Shown piece after piece: positions 28,841 to 38,406 of a stretch of DNA of 64,000 nucleotides. The notes under the pieces were generated by a model that searched no databases, was not told where the DNA came from, and was given only the letters and a program-made list of their open reading frames with translations. The first letter of the stretch is position 1, and every line of letters starts with the position of its first letter. Position numbers and translations under genes: made by a program. The DNA is taken from contig JAITUQ010000039.1 of assembly GCA_031286225.1 (NCBI GenBank), forward strand, positions 20,709-84,708, in the 5' to 3' direction. Source of the stretch: Candidatus Methanorudis spinitermitis (GTDB lineage Archaea > Methanobacteriota > Methanobacteria > Methanobacteriales > Methanobacteriaceae).

Positions 28841-29216
28841 TTTCCTCTAAATAGCTATTTTTCATAAATATATGTACTTTTGCCATATCTAAAAATGACT
28901 CTATTTTTTGATCATCTTTATCCAAATCATGAGCTATTTGAAACTCTCTCAATGCATCTTCATGGTTACCAAGGAAAAAATAAGCATATCCAAGTCTGTG
29001 ATGCCAAAGAGGATCATCAACACCATTTTCTTTAATAATAAATAGCTGTTCAATAGCTTCTTCAAAATAATTCATATTATTGTAAGCTCTAGCTAAGTGA
29101 GAGATTACATCATAATCTCTGTCAGATTCAGGAATTTCTAAAATCCTATCTATTATTTTATCATGAGCATCTTCTTCATGCCAATAATTTAATTTTTTTA
29201 GTAATAATTTATTCAT
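28830..29216 (-). CDS. Tetratricopeptide-repeat protein
   Basis: 128 residues with about three TPR units: DYDVISHLARAYNNMNYFEEAIEQL, DPLWHHRLGYAYFFLGNHEDALREF and a C-terminal partial unit. TPRs mediate protein contacts, and the protein should be cytosolic. It overlaps the downstream DUF2262-like gene by 11 bp, forming a two-gene operon isolated by long spacers on both sides. Role unknown. Confidence 0.8.
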   Translation of the reverse strand: MNKLLLKKLNYWHEEDAHDKIIDRILEIPESDRDYDVISHLARAYNNMNYFEEAIEQLFIIKENGVDDPLWHHRLGYAYFFLGNHEDALREFQIAHDLDKDDQKIESFLDMAKVHIFMKNSYLEEIDN

Positions 29217-30049
29217 TAGATCATCAAAAATATCTTTGTTTTTTTTAATTAAAATGTAAATGTTAATATAATGATTTTTTTACTTTTTTAGATTTCTTTA
29301 CTTTTTATAGTATTTTTTTATTTTTTTAATATACTAATGAAGTTTTTATTTTTTATAATAATCTTTATCTTTTATTAATTTTTCCTCTTAATAATTATTA
29401 ATATTGTGATTTCTTTAAAATATTATTATTTTTTTAAAATAATCATAGCAATTTAATTATTTTATTATTTAAAGAAATTAAAGTCTTTTTCACATTTGAA
29501 GTCATAGGCTTAGGATTTTCATATCAACAGTTATATCTCATTTTCAAACTTTAACCTTAAAATAATTTATTTTAACTATTGTCTAGCTATTTATATCTTA
29601 CAATTTTAATGTTTGTTTTTTTAAGTTAAATCTTTTTATTTATTTTTATTTTATTATTTTAAGAATTTTTGGCTTGGTTTTAATCTTATAATTGCATATT
29701 GTTTATTATTATAGCTATATAATTATCACTGTTTATTAATACCAAATAATATATATATTTTAAATTAAAAATAAGATATTATTATAATCTTTAATAATTA
29801 TTTCAATTTTTAAAAAATAATTCTAACTTAAAAATTTAATAAGAATTGGTATTTACTTTTAATTTATTATAAAGTATTTGTATTAATTTTTAAAGTTTTA
29901 TAAATTATTTAAAAACTTTATCAATTATTTAACTGGGTAAATTAATTACTTATCAGTTTTTATTAATTGTTTATTATTTATCTCAATATTCAACCATTAA
30001 TTCACATGATTATTAAAATACAATAAATTACAAATGATTGGTGATGACT
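29217..30049. other. Intergenic region upstream of the Cdh operon
   Basis: About 830 bp between divergent transcripts; it must contain the cdhA promoter. The sequence is A/T with several TTTAAA/TATATA stretches (for example near 29748-29760), so no single TATA box can be chosen. No gene is seen. Confidence 0.4.
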
Positions 30050-32401
30050 TTGACACCTAATTCAATAAAACCTGAAGATTTAAAAGATGATTTTTGGAAA
30101 TCTAAGGATATTAAAATTTCTTTTGGAGAAATCCTTTTCGAGGATGAAAAAGATGATTTTGAAGATATAAAGATGGGTCCTACTCCTAAACCATCATCCA
30201 CAGATTTAAGATCTTGGGATATGAAGTTGTTGGAAAGATATGAGCCATTTTACGCTCCATTTTGTGACATGTGTTGTTTGTGTACATTTGGAAAATGTGA
30301 TCTTACAGGTAAAAAAGGAGCTTGTGGAATATCTATTGAAGCTCAACAAGGACGTTTTACATTATTAACATGTTGTATAGGTTCAGCTGCTCATTCAGGT
30401 CATGCAAGACACTTATTAGAATATTTAATCCATAAAGTTGGAGTCACCCATCCAATTGATTTTGGAAATAATATTGATATAGAGGCACCAATTATAAGAA
30501 CGTTAATTGGAAAAAAACCTAAAACTCTTGGAGATTTAAGGGAAGCTATGTCCTACATGGAAGAGCAAAATCTTCATCTTCTTTCAGCTTGCCATACTGG
30601 TCAAGAAGGAAACCATCTTGATTTTGAATCTAAAGCACTTCACGCTGGATTAATGGACAATATTGGAAAAGAAATTGGAGATATTGCTCAAATAGCTGCA
30701 CTTGATCTTCCAAAAGGAGATGCGGATTTACCTCTTGTAGAGCTTGGTGTAGGAGTTGTAGATAGAGATAAACCAGTAATATTATGCATTGGTCATAATG
30801 TAGCTCCTGGTTCTGGAATTGTTGATTATCTTGAAGATAATGACATGGAAGGTGAAGTTGAGCTATGTGGAATATGCTGTGCATCAATAGATATAACAAG
30901 ATATGATCATAGAGCTAAAGTTGTTGGGCCAATTTCTAAACAACTTAAATTCTTGAGAGCTGGAGTAGCTGATGTAATAGTTGTAGATGAACAATGTATA
31001 AGATGTGATGTTCTTGAAGAAGCTAAAAAGACTGACACTGCAGTAATAGCTACTACAGATAAAATGTGTTTAGGTTTACCTGATAGAACAAATGACTCTG
31101 CAGATGAGATTGTAGCTGATATATTAAGTAAAAAGATTGATGGGGCATTAATTTTATCTCCAGAGAAAGTTGGAGAAGTAGCTACAAAATTGGCTATTCC
31201 TTTATCAAGCAGAAGAGCAAATTTAAAAATATTACCTGATATGGATGAAATCCAAAAAGAGGCAAGTAAATGTACAAAATGTGAATGGTGTGTAAGAGTT
31301 TGTCCAAATAGTATTAAAATCATGGATGCTGTAAGTGCTGCAGGGTCTGGAGATTTCCAAATGTGTGAAAAACTCTATGATTATAGTATTTGTTATACTT
31401 GTGGAAGATGTGAGCAGGAGTGTCCAGAAGACATTAAAATCATCTCTTTAATGGCTAAAATTGGTGAAAATAATCTTAATAAATATAAGTACAATGTTCG
31501 TGTTGGCAGAGGACCAGTACAAGATGTTGAAGTAAGACGTGTTGGAGCTCCAATTGTTTTAGGAGATATTCCTGGTGTAATTGCTTTTGTAGGTTGTACT
31601 AATTTTCCAGAAGGTTCAAAAGATGTAGCTATAATGGCTGAAGAGTTTTTAAAGCGTAATTATATTGTGGTTACTACTGGTTGTGGTGCAATGTCTATTG
31701 GTGAATACAAGGATGAGGAAGGAAAAACCTTGTATGAAAAGTATGGTGGAGAGTTTGATGCTCGAGGACTTGTAAATATGGGGTCATGTTTGTCAAATGC
31801 TCATATTCCAGGAGTAGCTATAAAAATAGCTAATATATTTGCAAAAAAACCGCTTGAAGGAAATTTTGAAGAGATTGCAGATTATATACTTAATCGTGTA
31901 GGTGCCTGTGGAATGGCATGGGGGCCATATTCGCAAAAAGCAGCAGCTATTGCTTCTGGTGTTAATCGTTGGGGAATTCCAGTTGTTCTTGGACCACATG
32001 GTTCAAAATACAGAAGGCTCTATCTTGGCAGATCTGATAAAGAAGAAACATGGAAATTAAATGATATGAGAACTGGAAAAGTAATCCAAGGTGAACCAGC
32101 TCCCGAACACTTACTTTATGCAGCTGAAAATCGTGAAGAAGCTACTGTATTTTTAGCTAAGCTATGTCTTAGACCAACTGACAATAATAAAGGAAGGCAA
32201 ATAAAATTAAATAATTATATTGATTTACATAAAAAATATTTCTCCAATATTCCTAAAGATATTTATAAATTTGTTAGATCTGAAAAAGATATTCCAATTA
32301 CCTATAAAAAAGAAGTTAAAGCAATTTTAGAGCAAAATAATTGGGAACCCCGAGAATTAGCTATGGAACCATCAATTCTTGATTTTTCTGGTAATAAATA
32401 G
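30050..32401 (+). CDS. cdhA: Acetyl-CoA decarbonylase/synthase, CO dehydrogenase alpha subunit
   Basis: About 783 residues. CdhA carries the Ni-Fe-S C-cluster that reduces CO2 to CO for acetyl-CoA synthesis. The cysteine set [19 protein letters not shown] (about 72-90) binds the bridging clusters. Two ferredoxin motifs [12 protein letters not shown] (about 407) and [12 protein letters not shown] (about 447) are the archaeal insertion. C-cluster ligands fall in later Cys segments such as [19 protein letters not shown] at 30040-30045 favours TTG 30050 as start; ATG 30044 overlaps that site, and TTG 30038 is also in frame. It is first gene of the operon. The last codons (FSGNK-stop) lie in a tandem duplication. 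Confidence 0.95.
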   Translation: MTPNSIKPEDLKDDFWKSKDIKISFGEILFEDEKDDFEDIKMGPTPKPSSTDLRSWDMKLLERYEPFYAPFCDMCCLCTFGKCDLTGKKGACGISIEAQQGRFTLLTCCIGSAAHSGHARHLLEYLIHKVGVTHPIDFGNNIDIEAPIIRTLIGKKPKTLGDLREAMSYMEEQNLHLLSACHTGQEGNHLDFESKALHAGLMDNIGKEIGDIAQIAALDLPKGDADLPLVELGVGVVDRDKPVILCIGHNVAPGSGIVDYLEDNDMEGEVELCGICCASIDITRYDHRAKVVGPISKQLKFLRAGVADVIVVDEQCIRCDVLEEAKKTDTAVIATTDKMCLGLPDRTNDSADEIVADILSKKIDGALILSPEKVGEVATKLAIPLSSRRANLKILPDMDEIQKEASKCTKCEWCVRVCPNSIKIMDAVSAAGSGDFQMCEKLYDYSICYTCGRCEQECPEDIKIISLMAKIGENNLNKYKYNVRVGRGPVQDVEVRRVGAPIVLGDIPGVIAFVGCTNFPEGSKDVAIMAEEFLKRNYIVVTTGCGAMSIGEYKDEEGKTLYEKYGGEFDARGLVNMGSCLSNAHIPGVAIKIANIFAKKPLEGNFEEIADYILNRVGACGMAWGPYSQKAAAIASGVNRWGIPVVLGPHGSKYRRLYLGRSDKEETWKLNDMRTGKVIQGEPAPEHLLYAAENREEATVFLAKLCLRPTDNNKGRQIKLNNYIDLHKKYFSNIPKDIYKFVRSEKDIPITYKKEVKAILEQNNWEPRELAMEPSILDFSGNK

Positions 32402-32452
32402 GAAAGGACTGTTAAATTGGTTTTTCTGGTAATAAATAGGAAAGGACTGTTA
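32383..32452. repeat. 32-bp direct repeat across the cdhA stop codon
   Basis: TTTTTCTGGTAATAAATAGG plus 12 more bases at 32383-32414 is repeated exactly at 32421-32452 (period 38). The first copy includes the last codons and the stop of cdhA; the second is non-coding. The identity points to recent slippage or repair duplication, immediately before the first inserted VOC gene. Confidence 0.9.
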
Positions 32453-32518
32453 TAATAAGTGTATATTTTAAAGTAGTAAATAATCAATTTTTAAATAATA
32501 ATTTGATCTAGTGATAAA

Positions 32519-33001
32519 ATGGATTGGTTACCAAAAGGAAGTTCAAATATTACCATTAATTTAATGGTACCAGATAGTAAAGAAGCAATTGAATTTTATA
32601 AAAAAGCATTTGGAGCAGAAGAGTGCGGAATATTCACTATCCCAAATACAGATCAAGTTCTCCACGCTGCAATATCTATTGGGGAAACAGCTATTTACAT
32701 AGCCGATTCAAATCCAGAAATGGATATGCCTTCACCAGCAGAATTAGGTGGATGTCCAGTAGCTATTTGTATCTATACAAAAAATCCAGATAAGCTATTT
32801 GATCAGGCTGTAGCTGCAGGATGTACAATAATTATGCCTTTAGCTGACATGTTTTGGGGAGAAAGAACTGGGAACTTATTAGATCCTTATGGATATAATT
32901 GGGCAATTTCTTCTCAATTCGAAGAGGTCAGTGAAGAAGAAATTCAAAAAAGATCAGAAGCATTTTTCAAAGAAAATCCAGAAATGTTTAAAAAAAATTA
33001 G
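32519..33001 (+). CDS. VOC/glyoxalase-fold protein, PhnB-like
   Basis: 160 residues of the vicinal-oxygen-chelate fold, PhnB/YdcE-like subgroup. NLMVPDSKEAIEFYKKAFGAEE is the first beta-alpha module. HAAISIGETAIYIAD and a second module with GERTGNLLDPYGYNWAI complete it. The His and Glu positions seen in metal-binding glyoxalases are only partly clear. Function is unknown; PhnB-like proteins are often uncharacterised. AGTGAT precedes the ATG. It lies between cdhA and cdhB, where the standard archaeal operon has no such gene. Confidence 0.85.
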   Translation: MDWLPKGSSNITINLMVPDSKEAIEFYKKAFGAEECGIFTIPNTDQVLHAAISIGETAIYIADSNPEMDMPSPAELGGCPVAICIYTKNPDKLFDQAVAAGCTIIMPLADMFWGERTGNLLDPYGYNWAISSQFEEVSEEEIQKRSEAFFKENPEMFKKN

Positions 33002-33047
33002 TGATTTTTACCATGAATAATGAAAAAACAGAGGAGTTTTTGATTAA

Positions 33048-33560
33048 ATGAATGATAGAGTGATTCCATGGCAACCAACAGTTATAGCTGGACCAAAACA
33101 AGCATTACTGGTTACTCCTGAGACAGCTAAGTTAATGCTTCAAAAATCAAAAAGGCCTTTATTTGTTGTTGGACCATATGCTAAAAATGAACCTATTAAG
33201 ACTTATGTAAAAGATATAGCTAATGACTGGGATCTTCCAATTGTTACAACCTCAGATACTTATAAAGTCTTTGAAGAAAATGGAATTTCCAGTGATTATT
33301 ATGGTATTATTGAGATAATTAATCTATTAAAAGATCCAAATTGGAAAGGTATAAAAGGTGAAGGACAGCATGACTTTGTCATGTTTATAGGTTGTATTTA
33401 TTATATAGCTTCTCAAGGACTTTCTACTTTAAAACACTTTGCACCTCATTTAAAGACTTTAACAATATGTAAATATTTCCATTCAAATGCTGATGCATCT
33501 TTTCCAAATATGAAAGATGAAGAATGGCATGACTTTTTAGAAAATATGAAAATTAAATAG
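33048..33560 (+). CDS. cdhB: Acetyl-CoA decarbonylase/synthase epsilon subunit
   Basis: 170 residues. CdhB binds CdhA to form the alpha2-epsilon2 CO dehydrogenase component and may help electron transfer. The start [20 protein letters not shown], the middle [13 protein letters not shown] and the segment [20 protein letters not shown] match the small Rossmann-like family of ~170 residues. GAGGAG lies upstream of the ATG. Separated from cdhA by the VOC gene. Confidence 0.94.
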   Translation: MNDRVIPWQPTVIAGPKQALLVTPETAKLMLQKSKRPLFVVGPYAKNEPIKTYVKDIANDWDLPIVTTSDTYKVFEENGISSDYYGIIEIINLLKDPNWKGIKGEGQHDFVMFIGCIYYIASQGLSTLKHFAPHLKTLTICKYFHSNADASFPNMKDEEWHDFLENMKIK

Positions 33561-33563
33561 CTC

Positions 33564-33619
33564 ATGGTTAAGTAGGGATGGTTATTAGATTATGGTTGAG
33601 TAGGGATGGTTATTAGATA
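33564..33619. repeat. 28-bp tandem duplication before the second VOC gene
   Basis: ATGGTTAAGTAGGGATGGTT plus eight bases at 33564 recurs at 33592 with one difference (AAG to GAG), and a decayed GGTATGGTATGG follows. It begins right after the cdhB stop codon and ends just before the second VOC gene, mirroring the duplication before the first one. Confidence 0.85.
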
Positions 33620-33646
33620 TAGTTAATAGGTATGGTATGGTTAAAT

Positions 33647-34132
33647 ATGAAATTTATGTCTGCTGTGATTGTTGTTAAAGATATGGAAAAATCTAGAAAC
33701 TTTTATGAGACTTTACTTAATCAGAAAGTTAAAATGGATCTAGGAGCTAATGTTTCTTATGAAGGTTTTTCACTTCAAACTTTGGAAACTTGGATAGATT
33801 TTATAGAAAAAGTAGAAAATGATATTAGTCTTTCAAAAAATAATGTTCATGAATTATATTTTGAAATCGATGATTATGATACTTTTATTAAAAAATTAAA
33901 TAATTATAATGATTTTGAAATTGAAATTGTTCATAAAACTAAAGAGTTTCCATGGGGACAAAGAGTTATTAGATTCTATGATCCTGATAATCATATGATT
34001 GAAGTAGGGGAAAGTTTGGATTCTGTCATTAAAAAGTTCTTTGATGATGGAATGTTTATAGAAGATATTGCTGAGAAAACAGGTCTTCCTGTAGAACATC
34101 TCGCTGATTTAAAAAATAAATTAAAAATATAG
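33647..34132 (+). CDS. VOC/glyoxalase-fold protein with C-terminal helical tail
   Basis: 161 residues from ATG 33647 (an in-frame ATG at 33632 would add five residues). The N-terminal MKFMSAVIVVKDMEKSRNFY and the second module ending VIRFYDPDNHMIEVGESL (Glu near 122) are typical of glyoxalase/bleomycin-resistance proteins. The final ~35 residues (KKFFDDGMFIEDIAEKTG..) form a helix-turn-helix-like tail sometimes attached to this family. Not closely related to the PhnB-like protein upstream. Inserted between cdhB and cdhC. Function unknown. Confidence 0.85.
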   Translation: MKFMSAVIVVKDMEKSRNFYETLLNQKVKMDLGANVSYEGFSLQTLETWIDFIEKVENDISLSKNNVHELYFEIDDYDTFIKKLNNYNDFEIEIVHKTKEFPWGQRVIRFYDPDNHMIEVGESLDSVIKKFFDDGMFIEDIAEKTGLPVEHLADLKNKLKI

Positions 34133-34475
34133 GGTTTTATTTAATATTTTTACAAATTAAATTTTTATAAAAACTTTTAAGAATTTATATTAAATTTAAA
34201 ATGATTTATTAGCTTATTAATTAAAAATTATTAGTATTAAATTTAAAATGATTTAATTGATTATTATTAAAATGATTTTATAAAAATGTTAAAAAATTTG
34301 TAATATAATATAAAATACATGGTTGAATTAAGATAATTAAGTGGAGATTATTAAATAATTTAAAATGATTTAATATTGTTTTAATGTATCAAATAACTTA
34401 AAAATAGCTAATAAAATATTTAAATATATTAAATTAAATATTGTTATTAATATTCAATTGATAGGGGAGAATTAA
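34133..34475. other. Intergenic region before cdhC
   Basis: 343 bp, A/T-rich, with a short direct repeat (AAATTTAAAATGATTTA twice between 34190 and 34260). No gene. A separate promoter for cdhC is possible. Confidence 0.4.
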
Positions 34476-35894
34476 ATGTTTTCTGATATTCCTGTTGATG
34501 TAAGTCCTATGCACGAAGGTGAAAGAATACGTGCTGCTAACATGTATGTTGAGTTAGCAGGTCCAAAATCTATTGGTGCAGAACTTGTCCAAGTTGATGA
34601 TTCTGTAGAAGATGGGAAATATGAAGTAATAGGACCTGAACTATCTGAAATGACTAAAGGTGAAATTTATCCTTTTTGTATAAAAATTGGTATTAAAGGA
34701 GAAAAATTAGAAAAAGAACTTGAAGGCGTTATTGAAAGAAGAAATCATGATTTATGTAACTATGTTCAAGGGTTTATGCATTTAAATCAACGTGATCAGA
34801 TTTGGTGTCGTGTAAGTACAGAAGCTATTGGCACGGGATTTAAACTTGTTGATTTAGCTAAAGCTATTGGGATTTTGTTTAAAGAAGAATTTCCAATTAT
34901 TGAGGAAATATCAGTTGCAATATTAACTAAAGAAGAGGAAGTTAAAGATTTTGTAAATAAAGCTCGAGAAATATATTCTACAAGAGATGAAAGAGCAAGA
35001 GAACTTTCTGATGAAGATGTAGATGTATTTTATGGATGTACTATGTGTCAATCATTTGCACCAACCCATATGTGTGTTGTAACTCCTGATAGAACTGCGT
35101 TATGTGGGGCTATTAATTGGTTTGATTGTAGAGCTTCAGCTAAAATGGATCCTGATGGATCTATATTTGAAATTGATAAAGGTGAAGTTTTAGATGGGAT
35201 GAAAGGCGAATATACAAATGTTAACAATCTCATAAGTCAAAAAACTCAGGGAGAAACTGAAAGAGTATATTTACATAGTGTTTTTGAATACCCTCATACT
35301 TCTTGTGGTTGTTTTGAAGCAGTAGCTTTTTATATTCCAGAACTTGATGGCATTGGTATTGTCAATCGTGATTTTCCTAATCAAACACCATTAGGAATTC
35401 CATTTTCCTCTATGGCTGGGCAATGCTCTGGTGGAAAACAAGTTGAAGGCTTCACAGGCCTTAGTTTAGAATATATGAGGTCTCCAAAATTTTTACAAGC
35501 TGATGGAGCATATGAAAGAATTGTTTGGCTACCAAATGAGGTTAAAGAATCTCTTAAGGGTTTTATCCCAGAAGATCTCTTTGATAAAATACCAACAGAA
35601 GAAGATGCAACAACTATTAATGATATTAAAGCTTTTTTAATAGAAAAAAATCATCCTATTTTAGAAAGACTTGATAATGCGTCAGATGATGCTAAAGAGG
35701 AACTTAGTGAAAAAAAGATTAGTGAAGAAGAACTTAGTGAAAATGTGTCTTTAGATGAAGTAACTGAAGCTAATCAAGAATTTATTCCAATAACATCTAT
35801 TCCAGAAATGACAATGCCTATTTCAGGTGGAACTAAAATAATCTTTAAAAATGCAAAAATATATGCTGAAAAAGTTATAATTAAGAAAAAATAA
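34476..35894 (+). CDS. cdhC: Acetyl-CoA decarbonylase/synthase beta subunit (acetyl-CoA synthase)
   Basis: 472 residues. CdhC condenses CO, a methyl group from the corrinoid protein and CoA into acetyl-CoA on the Ni-Ni-[4Fe-4S] A-cluster. The A-cluster cysteines are visible as CTMCQSFAPTHMC then CGAINWFDCRA (from about residue 189), and the Cys-Gly-Cys of SCGCFEAV near 276. The C-terminal ~70 residues are acidic and variable, ending in a short Lys-rich strand, as in other archaeal CdhC. GGGGA precedes the ATG. A strong hairpin follows the stop. Confidence 0.95.
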   Translation: MFSDIPVDVSPMHEGERIRAANMYVELAGPKSIGAELVQVDDSVEDGKYEVIGPELSEMTKGEIYPFCIKIGIKGEKLEKELEGVIERRNHDLCNYVQGFMHLNQRDQIWCRVSTEAIGTGFKLVDLAKAIGILFKEEFPIIEEISVAILTKEEEVKDFVNKAREIYSTRDERARELSDEDVDVFYGCTMCQSFAPTHMCVVTPDRTALCGAINWFDCRASAKMDPDGSIFEIDKGEVLDGMKGEYTNVNNLISQKTQGETERVYLHSVFEYPHTSCGCFEAVAFYIPELDGIGIVNRDFPNQTPLGIPFSSMAGQCSGGKQVEGFTGLSLEYMRSPKFLQADGAYERIVWLPNEVKESLKGFIPEDLFDKIPTEEDATTINDIKAFLIEKNHPILERLDNASDDAKEELSEKKISEEELSENVSLDEVTEANQEFIPITSIPEMTMPISGGTKIIFKNAKIYAEKVIIKKK

Positions 35895-35897
35895 CTC

Positions 35898-35923
35898 CAA
35901 ACTTTTTTTTTTTAAAAAGTTTG
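35898..35923 (+). terminator. Hairpin after cdhC
   Basis: CAAACTTTTT and AAAAAGTTTG form a perfect 10-bp inverted repeat around a short T loop, four bases past the cdhC stop. It could end transcription or protect the 3' end before cooC. Confidence 0.6.
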
Positions 35924-36117
35924 AACGAAAAAAAATTCATTGAAAATAGCTTTAAATTTTTTTAGAAAAAATTTTATCAAAAGTTCCATGAAAATAGCTT
36001 TTCAAACGTTTAAATAATATTTAAAAGATGTTTACATGATATTTAGGTGATATTCACATGATATTCTCATGTTTAAAAAATATTCCATTATTAACAAATT
36101 AAATAGGGCTTGATAAA

Positions 36118-36876
36118 TTGATAATTGCAGTTAGTGGAAAAGGTGGAACTGGAAAGACTCTTGTTTCATCTATACTTGTAAAATTATTATCTAAAACAGG
36201 AAAAGATCTTCTTGTGATTGATGCAGACCCTGATTCAAACATGCCAGAAACTTTAGGCGTTGATGTTGAAAAAACTGTTGGGGATGTAAGAGAAGATCTT
36301 AAAAAGGATATAAACGATGGTAATATTCCTGCTGGGATGAATAAATGGGATATTTTAGATTATAAGATTATGGAGTCAATTATTGAAACTCGTGATTTTG
36401 ATTTACTTATGATGGGAAGACCAGAAGGAAGTGGATGCTATTGTGCTGTAAATAATATGCTTAGAAAAATCATAGAAAATGTCTCTTCTAACTATGATTT
36501 TATAGTTATTGATACTGAAGCAGGTCTAGAACATTTAAGTCGTAGAACAACTCAAAGTGTTGATACTATGCTTGTTGTTTCTGATTCCTCAAGAAGGGGG
36601 TTACAAACAGCTTCTAGAGTTGGAAAATTAGCTAAAGATTTAGAAATATCTTTTAAAAATCTTTATTTAATATTAAATAGGGTTAAAGTAGATAATAAAG
36701 AAGAATTAATTGAAAAAGCTAAAAAAACAGGTATAGAGTTAGTAGGGGTAATTCCTGATGATAAAACTATTGCTGAATTTGATTTAAAAGGAAGACCACT
36801 AATGGAATTATCTGATGATAGTAAACCAGTTATCGCTGTTAAAAAAATCTTAGATAAAATTGTTGATTATAACTAA
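36118..36876 (+). CDS. cooC: CooC-like nickel-insertion ATPase for CO dehydrogenase
   Basis: 252 residues of the MinD/NifH-type P-loop ATPase family. The N-terminal IIAVSGKGGTGKTLVSSILV has the deviant Walker A with the signature Lys (KGGTGKT). GSGCYCAVNNMLR near residue 103 provides the Cys-x-Cys typical of CooC, and FIVIDTEAGLEHLSRR is the switch II region. CooC helps load nickel into carbon monoxide dehydrogenase. The start is TTG 36118 because no ATG precedes the P-loop. Lies between cdhC and cdhD, as in related methanogens. Confidence 0.92.
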   Translation: MIIAVSGKGGTGKTLVSSILVKLLSKTGKDLLVIDADPDSNMPETLGVDVEKTVGDVREDLKKDINDGNIPAGMNKWDILDYKIMESIIETRDFDLLMMGRPEGSGCYCAVNNMLRKIIENVSSNYDFIVIDTEAGLEHLSRRTTQSVDTMLVVSDSSRRGLQTASRVGKLAKDLEISFKNLYLILNRVKVDNKEELIEKAKKTGIELVGVIPDDKTIAEFDLKGRPLMELSDDSKPVIAVKKILDKIVDYN

Positions 36877-37219
36877 AATAAACTTTAATTAATAAATTAA
36901 AATCTCATAATAAATATTTTAATTAATAATATTTTAATTAATAAAATTTTTATTATTAAAATAAATTAGATTATTATAATAAAATTTATCTAATCGTTAA
37001 TAAGGAATTTAAATCTTTATAGTTAATAGTATATCAAATAAAGAATAAAATAATCCTTATATAAAAAAATAATAATAGTTATATATAAAATAAAAAAATT
37101 AAATAAATTATAAAACCTAATAAATGAAATATTATAAAAAAAAGTTTTATTGTTATTAGAGTTTTATTGCTATTAGGAATGTATAATTGATAAATGGGAA
37201 TTAATATGGATGTGGATTG
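36877..37219. other. Intergenic region between cooC and cdhD
   Basis: 343 bp, almost pure A/T with a short direct repeat (GTTTTATTG(T/C)TATTAG near 37143 and 37161). No gene is seen. Confidence 0.4.
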
Positions 37220-38389
37220 ATGGATCAAATCAATCAGCTTTTAAAGCTATTGGAAAATGCAGAATCTATTGAAATCGATGATTTTAGGATGGATTTTGAA
37301 GAATTAGAAATAAATTTAGCTCCAGCTATTGCTCGAACAATTCAACAAACTGTAGCTAAACAAGAAGACATGAAAAAATCAATGGAAAAAACTTTGCTAA
37401 AAGCAGGAGAATTTAAATTACCAATTAAAGAATATTCTGGAAATATTGCTCAAGTTCAACTTGGGGATAAAAGTAGAAAACCAGTTTATCTTGGTGGACA
37501 AACTGCACTTTATAGATTTGAAGAACCACAACCTAATCCTCCAGTTGTAACTTTTGATGTTTTTGATATTCCAATGCCAGGACTTCCTAGACCTATAAGA
37601 GAACATTTTTCTGATGTTATGGATTCTCCTGGAGAATGGGCTAAAAAAGCAGTTAAAGATTATGGGGCAAATATGGTTACAGTTCATTTAATTGGAACTG
37701 GACCAAAAGTTATGGATAAAAGTCCTAGAGAAGGTGCTCAAGCTATAGAAGAGGTACTTCAAGCTGTAGATGTCCCTCTTGCTATTGGAGGTTCAGGTGA
37801 TCCAGCTAAAGATCCACTTGTATTAGAAGCAGCAGCTGAAGCAGCTGAAGGGGAAAGATGTTTACTTGCTTCAGCAAGTATGGAATTAGACTATCATAAA
37901 ATAGCTAAAGCAGCAGTTGATTATGGTCACGCCGTTCTTTCATGGGCTATTACTGATCTTAATATGCAAAAATCACTTAACCGATACCTGATGAAAGATG
38001 GGTTAAAAAAAGAAGATATTGTTATGGATCCAACTACTTGTGCTCTTGGTTATGGAATTGAATTTTCAATTGATGTTATAACAAGAACAAGACTTAGTGG
38101 CCTTAAAGGAGATCCTGAATTGCAAATGCCAATGTCTTCTGGCACAACTAATGCATGGGGCTCAAGAGAAGCTTGGATGAAGAAAGATGAATGGGGACCA
38201 ACCGATTATAGAGGACCTTTATGGGAGATTTTCACAGGTCTTACATTAATGTTAAATGGTGTAGATATTTTTATGATGCTTCACCCAGATTCAGTACGAA
38301 TTCTTAGAGAAATTGGTGAAACATTTACTAAAAATTATTTATCCGAGCCATGTCCTGAAATTGAAAATTGGATAACTGAGTTAGAATAA
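37220..38389 (+). CDS. cdhD: Acetyl-CoA decarbonylase/synthase delta subunit (corrinoid/Fe-S)
   Basis: 389 residues. CdhD pairs with CdhE to form the corrinoid protein that moves the methyl group from tetrahydromethanopterin to CdhC. It has the TIM-barrel features of the family: NPPVVTFDVFDIPMPGLPR, a VTVHLIGTGPKVMDKSP strand, IGGSGDPAKDP and MDPTTCALGYGIE. Start is ATG 37220; a TTG directly upstream is in frame. cdhE follows after 17 bp. Confidence 0.95.
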   Translation: MDQINQLLKLLENAESIEIDDFRMDFEELEINLAPAIARTIQQTVAKQEDMKKSMEKTLLKAGEFKLPIKEYSGNIAQVQLGDKSRKPVYLGGQTALYRFEEPQPNPPVVTFDVFDIPMPGLPRPIREHFSDVMDSPGEWAKKAVKDYGANMVTVHLIGTGPKVMDKSPREGAQAIEEVLQAVDVPLAIGGSGDPAKDPLVLEAAAEAAEGERCLLASASMELDYHKIAKAAVDYGHAVLSWAITDLNMQKSLNRYLMKDGLKKEDIVMDPTTCALGYGIEFSIDVITRTRLSGLKGDPELQMPMSSGTTNAWGSREAWMKKDEWGPTDYRGPLWEIFTGLTLMLNGVDIFMMLHPDSVRILREIGETFTKNYLSEPCPEIENWITELE

Positions 38390-38406
38390 TTGTAGGAGTT
38401 TTTATC

